A stretch of DNA of 9,289 bases, taken from contig CAIYZX010000476.1 of NCBI GenBank assembly GCA_903930745.1, forward strand, positions 1 through 9,289. The letters run 5' to 3'. Source of the DNA: an uncultured Chloroflexota bacterium (lineage in GTDB: Bacteria > Chloroflexota > Limnocylindria > Limnocylindrales > CSP1-4). The notes below the pieces were generated by a model. That model was given only the letters and a program-made list of their open reading frames with translations, did not search any database and was not told the DNA's origin. This document shows positions 6,513 through 9,289 of the stretch, piece by piece. The position numbers and the translations under genes are program-made. The stretch's first letter is position 1; each line of letters begins with the position of its first letter.

Positions 6513-6589
6513 CCGCAATGTGTGCCACCCATCGCGGCGTTCGCGGCATCGCGCGTTCACACATGCCTGCTCACCAACGGAGAGTTGCC

Positions 6590-6723
6590 GAATCCAGGAG
6601 CGGCCGCGTCAAGGAGGGCCACCGTTCCGCGATTCGACAACGGACAGTTGGCAACCGGCGGACGGCGCGCCCGAACCGGCCCGCTGCCGGACCATCGTTC
6701 CAGGTTTCATCAACCCTGGGTTG
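6590..6723. repeat. Tandem element, copy 1 (134 bp)
   Basis: Aligns without a single gap to 6757-6890 with about 90 of 134 identical positions (67 percent), period 167 bp. Conserved blocks (repeat positions 1-13, 28-40, 51-59, 76-90, 103-121) alternate with freely varying ones. Its ends, 6590-6603 and 6695-6708, form an imperfect inverted repeat (10 of 14 Watson-Crick, 12 of 14 with G-U if read on the + strand). No convincing protein is encoded. The stretch 6513-6589 between this element and the operator shows nothing I can name. Confidence 0.75.
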
Positions 6724-6756
6724 TGGGGGCGATTGCCGGGGCGACGCTCCGTCGGT

Positions 6757-6890
6757 GAAACCAGGAGCGAGCGCGCCATACCTGGCCGCCGTTCCGTGGT
6801 CCAGCGACGGCCAGTCACGGAACCCCGTACCGCGCGCCCGAAACGGGCCAGCCAGATGCCATCGCTCCGGGTTTCATGGACCCTGAGTCG
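6757..6890. repeat. Tandem element, copy 2 (134 bp)
   Basis: Second copy of the element at 6590-6723. Its terminal inverted repeat is nearly perfect (13 of 14; 6757-6770 against 6862-6875). Internally it has CTGGCCGCCG / CGACGGCCAG (6782-6791 / 6805-6814) and an alternative GTTCCGTG / CACGGAAC pairing (6791-6798 / 6816-6823), plus a GCCCG-AAA-CGGGC triloop hairpin (6836-6848). The copies are separated by 48 bp of unrelated sequence after the inverted-repeat ends. It may be a structured RNA, a MITE-like remnant, or a protein-binding repeat; the sequence does not settle which. Confidence 0.75.
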
Positions 6891-6926
6891 GGGCCGGGGG
6901 GCGGAGCGGCCGGGACCGCCCGCAGA

Positions 6927-6943
6927 GGTGCCGAAGAGGCGCC
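6927..6943 (-). terminator. Weak hairpin at the end of the trkA operon
   Basis: GGTGCC-GAAGA-GGCGCC, touching the trkA stop codon, with one non-Watson-Crick position and no following U tract. It is a poor intrinsic terminator; the stems of the tandem element further downstream could serve instead. Confidence 0.2.
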
Positions 6944-7614
6944 TATGCTTCGTCCGGCTCCCCGATGAGCTGGCCGCGCAGCTCCGCCTCGCAGTCCGGC
7001 CGGCCGATGGCGATCACCTTGTCACCCTCGGCCAGCACCGTGTCCGCACGGATCGCGGACGGCATGCCGTCACGGATCACGCCGAACAGCGAGCACCCCT
7101 TGGGCATGTCGATGTCGGCCGCCGCGCGTCCGATCGCAGGCGATCCCGCCTGCAGGTGCGCCTCGATGATCTCCATCTCGCCGACGCCCAGCGCCGCGAG
7201 GTGCAGCAGCTCGTGCACCGGGATGTCCTGCTCGATGGAGCCCAGGATCATCCGGGTGGGCGAGATGATCTCGTCCACGCCCAGGTGCCGGAAAAGCTGC
7301 TCGTTCTTCGGGTTGTTGACGCGGGCGATCGTCCGCGGCACGTCGAAGTGGTGCTTGGCCATCTGGCAGATCACGAGGTTGTCCTCGTCATCGCCCGTGA
7401 CCGCGGCCACGATGTCCGCGCGGTTCGCCCCGGCCTCGTGGAGGTACTTGCCCTCGCAGCCGTCCTGGGAGATCACCACGGAGCCGATCTCGTCCTTGAT
7501 CGTCTCCGCCCGCCGGCGGTCCTTCTCCATGAGGCACACCTCGTGCCCCGAGTTGATGAGCTCCTTGGTCAGGTAGTACCCCACCTTTCCGCCGCCCACG
7601 ACCAGCACGAACAT
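6943..7614 (-). CDS. trkA: TrkA-family potassium uptake regulator, TrkA_N plus TrkA_C
   Basis: A 223-residue cytoplasmic RCK protein that binds NAD(H) or another nucleotide and gates or regulates a K+ transporter in the membrane. The Rossmann fold begins at once: FVLVVGGGKVGYYL, glycine motif GGGKVG at 7-12, acidic Glu30 closing strand 2 (LMEKD), then VVISQDGCE and IARVNNPKN (96-104). TrkA_C covers about 146-205 (IIEAHLQAGSPAIGRAAADIDMPKG, then LAEGDKVIAIG). Start at 7614 is supported by GAGGAG 7 nt upstream; the frame is open further upstream, but that part overlaps the preceding gene and is not family-like. It lies 4 nt after the short trkA. A paired arrangement resembles ceoB/ceoC of mycobacteria. 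Confidence 0.93.
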   Translation of the reverse strand: MFVLVVGGGKVGYYLTKELINSGHEVCLMEKDRRRAETIKDEIGSVVISQDGCEGKYLHEAGANRADIVAAVTGDDEDNLVICQMAKHHFDVPRTIARVNNPKNEQLFRHLGVDEIISPTRMILGSIEQDIPVHELLHLAALGVGEMEIIEAHLQAGSPAIGRAAADIDMPKGCSLFGVIRDGMPSAIRADTVLAEGDKVIAIGRPDCEAELRGQLIGEPDEA

Positions 7615-7618
7615 CGCT

Positions 7619-8116
7619 CTACTCCTCGTGGCCGGAGGCGCCCGCGGACATCGGCGCGGCGTCAACGTGGTGGGCGTGCGGCTTCTCGGGGACGTAGATG
7701 CCCGGCCGGTCGCCCGTCGCCTGGCCCAGGTACCCCAGCACCGCGGTCATCATCAGGTTCGTCCGGCAGAGCGTGGCGATGCCCAGGTGGGCGTATGCCT
7801 CGGAACGGACCGGGTCGTTGATCTTGGCGACCACCTTGCGGGCGCCCAGCGCCTCCTGGCCCAGCTGCGCCGCCATGATGTTGCGATTGTCGCCCTCGGT
7901 GGCGGCCAGGAACAGGTCCGCGTCCTCGGCGCCCGCGCGCCGGAGCGTGTCCTCGTCCGTGCCGTCGCCCCGGAGCGCGGTGCCCCCGAACGTGGACGGC
8001 AGCCGGTCGAAGGCCGACGACGTGAGATCCAGGATCAGGACCTTCCAGCCGGCCCTGTCCAGGTCGGCGGCGAGACCCGCCCCCACCCGACCACAGCCGA
8101 CGATGACGGCTTTCAT
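7619..8116 (-). CDS. trkA: Short TrkA-family protein, NAD-binding (TrkA_N) domain only
   Basis: A 165-residue RCK-N protein, probably a subunit of the same K+ regulatory assembly as the full-length TrkA encoded 4 nt downstream. The Rossmann motif is GCGRVG at 7-12, with Asp30 at the end of strand 2 (LILD), which favours NAD(H), and the family segments LRGDGTDEDTLRRAG (48-62), AATEGDNRN (71-79) and VVAKINDP (95-102). After about 137 the chain is a short Pro/His/Ala tail (GIYVPEKPHAHHV) where a TrkA_C domain would normally stand, so the C-terminal half is missing or never present. The start at 8116 overlaps the usp stop (ATGA) and has GAGGAG 5 nt upstream, inside the end of usp; the longer frame to 8152 is rejected. 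Confidence 0.92.
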   Translation of the reverse strand: MKAVIVGCGRVGAGLAADLDRAGWKVLILDLTSSAFDRLPSTFGGTALRGDGTDEDTLRRAGAEDADLFLAATEGDNRNIMAAQLGQEALGARKVVAKINDPVRSEAYAHLGIATLCRTNLMMTAVLGYLGQATGDRPGIYVPEKPHAHHVDAAPMSAGASGHEE

Positions 8117-8571
8117 GCTTGCTCCTCGGCCATCGACTCGCGGATGACCCACACGGCACAGCGTGCGTTCTTGAGTACGTAGGGGATGGTCCGGCCCACC
8201 GCGAAGTCGCCTCCGAAGCGGCGCCGGAAGGGGAGGCCCATGATCAGCAGGTCCGCCTCGCGCTCCGTGGCCTCGTCAACGAGCGCGGCGCCCACGTCGC
8301 GGGCCTGCAGGAGCACGGTCTCCAGGCGGTAGCGGGATGCCTCGGCCGTGGCCTCGGCGATGTCCAGGACCCGCTGCGCGCCCTCGTCGTGACCCGCGAC
8401 GTCCGCGTCGAGGGGCAGCGTCCAGTCGATCTCGACGACGTGGACGCCGATGATCTCGGCGTGGGAGGGCTTCGCGAGGTCCGCGGCGAGCGCAACGATG
8501 GACCGGTCAGTCCGGCCGCCGGACAGTGCCACGACGGCACGCCGGAACTGGGGTGCCGACGCGTCGGCCAC
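8113..8571 (-). CDS. Universal stress protein (UspA-like) family protein
   Basis: A 152-residue single Usp domain. The alpha/beta fold opens with RRAVVALSGGRTDRSIVALAADLAK (10-34), where the usual Asp of VPVDGS-type starts is replaced by Ser/Gly. It continues with HAEIIGVHVVEIDW and ends with ADLLIMGLPFRRRFGGDFAVGRTIPYVLKNARCAVWVIRE (106-145). The ATP-binding pattern G-2x-G-9x-G-S/T is not intact: Gly112 is present, the second Gly is Phe115, and the last element is shifted to Gly126-Arg-Thr. So it may belong to the non-ATP-binding branch. It starts with GTG at 8571, with GGAGG 12 nt upstream. ATGA coupling to trkA suggests it works with, or senses for, the K+ system. Confidence 0.85.
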   Translation of the reverse strand: MADASAPQFRRAVVALSGGRTDRSIVALAADLAKPSHAEIIGVHVVEIDWTLPLDADVAGHDEGAQRVLDIAEATAEASRYRLETVLLQARDVGAALVDEATEREADLLIMGLPFRRRFGGDFAVGRTIPYVLKNARCAVWVIRESMAEEQA

Positions 8572-8577
8572 GATGCT

Positions 8578-8597
8578 CTGGAGCCTCCAGGCTGGAG
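8578..8597. repeat. Alternating hexamers forming two overlapping palindromes over the usp ribosome-binding site
   Basis: CTGGAG-C-CTCCAG (8578-8590) overlaps CTCCAG-G-CTGGAG (8585-8597): three hexamers at 7-bp spacing in alternating orientation. The GGAGG that should serve usp (8588-8584) lies inside the palindromes, so in RNA two mutually exclusive hairpins could hide or expose part of it. In DNA it could be a small protein-binding site. Confidence 0.5.
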
Positions 8598-8650
8598 TTG
8601 CGACGTTGGGCCACCGGGACGCTCCCGGCCGTGTCGCCGCGCCCGGTCAC

Positions 8651-8739
8651 GATACCACCGCCCACCGCGTCAGACCGTCCCTGGCGGGCCGGGTTGGTGC
8701 CACCGCCCACCGCACCGAACCGCCGATGGCGGCACCCGT
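8651..8739. repeat. Two-copy 45-bp tandem repeat between permease and usp
   Basis: 8651-8694 and 8696-8739 align without gaps at 31 of 44 positions (70 percent), 7 of the 13 differences being transitions. Each copy carries an identical 14-bp block starting CCACCGCCC (8655-8668, 8700-8713) followed by a 5-bp stem with a 3-nt loop (CCGTC-CCT-GGCGG at 8675-8687; CCGCC-GAT-GGCGG at 8720-8732). The right copy ends on the permease stop codon. The hairpins lack U tracts, so termination is possible but not shown. The rest of this 167-bp gap, except the palindromes next to usp, shows nothing recognisable. Confidence 0.6.
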
Positions 8740-9289
8740 CACTCGGTGCCGGGCTCCGGCTCGGGCAGCTCCAGCTCCCGGTGCTCGGACCGCCGGTACG
8801 GCACGTCCGCGATGACCGTGTGCTCGCGGCCCACCAGCGCCGCCTTCAGCCGCTTCGCCGTCTGGTTGTAGAGCATGCGGTCCCACCAGTGCTTGGCCAC
8901 GTACTCCGGCAGCACCACGATGGTCGTGGGGGCCTCCTGGTCCGGCGGCCACGCGCGGTCCAGCACCTCGAGGTACGTCACCACCGGGCCCACCAGGGCG
9001 CGGTACGGGGACTCCACCACTACGAGCGGCACGCCCGGAAGCTGGCGTGTCCAGCGCTCGCGCAGCCGCTCGGCGTCCTCGAGATCCGTGGTCACGTAGA
9101 CGGCCTGGAGCATGCCCGGCTGGCTGGCCAGCGACTTGCCGAACATCACCGCCTGCACCACGGACCGGTTGATGCCGTTGACCGGGATGATCACGCGCTG
9201 CTCGCGGTGCGGGCGGTCGAAGACCAGCGAGCCGTCCACCTCCAGCTCCGCGGCCTGGCCATCGTACTGGCGCCGGATGAAGGACATCA
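8739..9289 (-). CDS. APC-superfamily permease, KimA-like, cytoplasmic C-terminal domain only (5' end beyond window)
   Basis: The last 182 residues of a larger membrane transporter. The frame stays open past the right edge; the first visible Met is internal, since SFIRRQYDGQAAEL looks like the linker after the final membrane helix. No membrane span lies in this part. It folds as an alpha/beta Usp-like domain: REQRVIIPVNGINRSVVQAVMFGKSLA, LQAVYVTTD, RWTRQLPGVPLVVVESPYRALVGPVVTYLEVLD, TTIVVLPEYVAKHWWDRMLYNQTAKRLKAALVGREHTVIADVPYR. As I recall them, the SPYR, HNQ/YNQ and VPY signatures are those of the cytoplasmic domain of KimA (YdaO), the APC/KUP-type K+ importer of Bacillus subtilis, and of related actinobacterial APC proteins. 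Neighbouring TrkA and Usp genes support a K+ role, but an amino-acid permease annotation cannot be excluded from the tail alone. The stop is TGA at 8741-8739. Confidence 0.75.
   Translation of the reverse strand, partial: MSFIRRQYDGQAAELEVDGSLVFDRPHREQRVIIPVNGINRSVVQAVMFGKSLASQPGMLQAVYVTTDLEDAERLRERWTRQLPGVPLVVVESPYRALVGPVVTYLEVLDRAWPPDQEAPTTIVVLPEYVAKHWWDRMLYNQTAKRLKAALVGREHTVIADVPYRRSEHRELELPEPEPGTE

Noticed and set aside
6590..6890. CRISPR array or spacer-repeat structure
   Set aside because: There are only two copies, 134 bp long and 67 percent identical, with no short identical repeats and no cas genes.
6590..6890. Known tandem riboswitch (glycine, c-di-AMP ydaO type) because of the duplication and nearby K+ genes
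   Set aside because: I could not match conserved core sequences of these classes, and no + strand gene lies downstream; on the minus strand the next gene is hsp20, beyond its own promoter.
6891..6926. G-quadruplex in the G-rich stretch after the second repeat copy
   Set aside because: Only three separate G-runs of three or more are close together; a fourth needs a long loop, unlike the clean motif at 5429-5449.
6520..7821. A 433-codon + strand frame over the tandem repeats and trkA
   Set aside because: Its coding-like part is the in-register antisense of trkA, and the rest is Arg/Pro/Gly-rich without family features. The GC bias explains it.
1..9289. Mobile element, integron, prophage or defence system
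   Set aside because: No transposase, integrase, toxin-antitoxin, nuclease or reverse-transcriptase motif was seen in any convincing frame, and base composition is uniform across the genes.

Overview
This is a gene-dense, very GC-rich window (wobble positions are almost all G or C) from a bacterial chromosome. All nine recognisable genes lie on the minus strand. An HspR-type MerR repressor inside a chaperone/protease operon, plus a CeoB/CeoC-like pair of TrkA proteins beside an APC-superfamily permease, fits Actinomycetota or Chloroflexota-like lineages. The sequence alone does not decide between them. No rRNA, tRNA, CRISPR array, transposase or phage gene was seen.

In transcription order (right to left), the first block is a probable potassium/stress cluster: the cytoplasmic C-terminus of a KimA-like APC permease (9289-8739, cut by the window edge), a universal-stress-like protein (8571-8113), a short TrkA protein with only the NAD-binding domain (8116-7619), and a full TrkA protein with TrkA_N and TrkA_C domains (7614-6943). 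The last three are translationally coupled: usp and the first trkA share an ATGA overlap, and the two trkA genes are 4 nt apart. A 167-bp gap between permease and usp holds a two-copy 45-bp tandem repeat and nested palindromes over the usp ribosome-binding site.

About 590 bp (6942-6354) without a recognised gene then separates this cluster from the next operon. It holds a diverged, gap-free tandem duplication of a 134-bp element with inverted-repeat ends, then a promoter overlapped by two 6-N5-6 inverted repeats (HAIR-like, candidate HspR operator), then a 5' untranslated region of roughly 100 nt with two perfect 8-bp stem-loops and a strong Shine-Dalgarno sequence.

The second block is a heat-shock operon: hsp20, hspR, lon, a class B DnaJ (CbpA-like), and clpB (running off the left edge). 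It combines holding (Hsp20), disaggregation (ClpB with a J-protein), degradation (Lon) and the likely repressor of the whole set (HspR). The genes HspR controls at scattered loci in Streptomyces and mycobacteria (clpB, lon, J-protein and small heat-shock genes) appear here as one transcription unit under one candidate operator. Between hspR and lon is a canonical G-quadruplex motif on the template strand. lon, the J-protein gene and clpB share one reading frame and are separated only by single TAG stops.

The items most worth a second look are the duplicated structured element at 6590-6890, the paired operator-like repeats at 6473-6512, and the condensed HspR operon. Everything else is an ordinary set of housekeeping stress genes.
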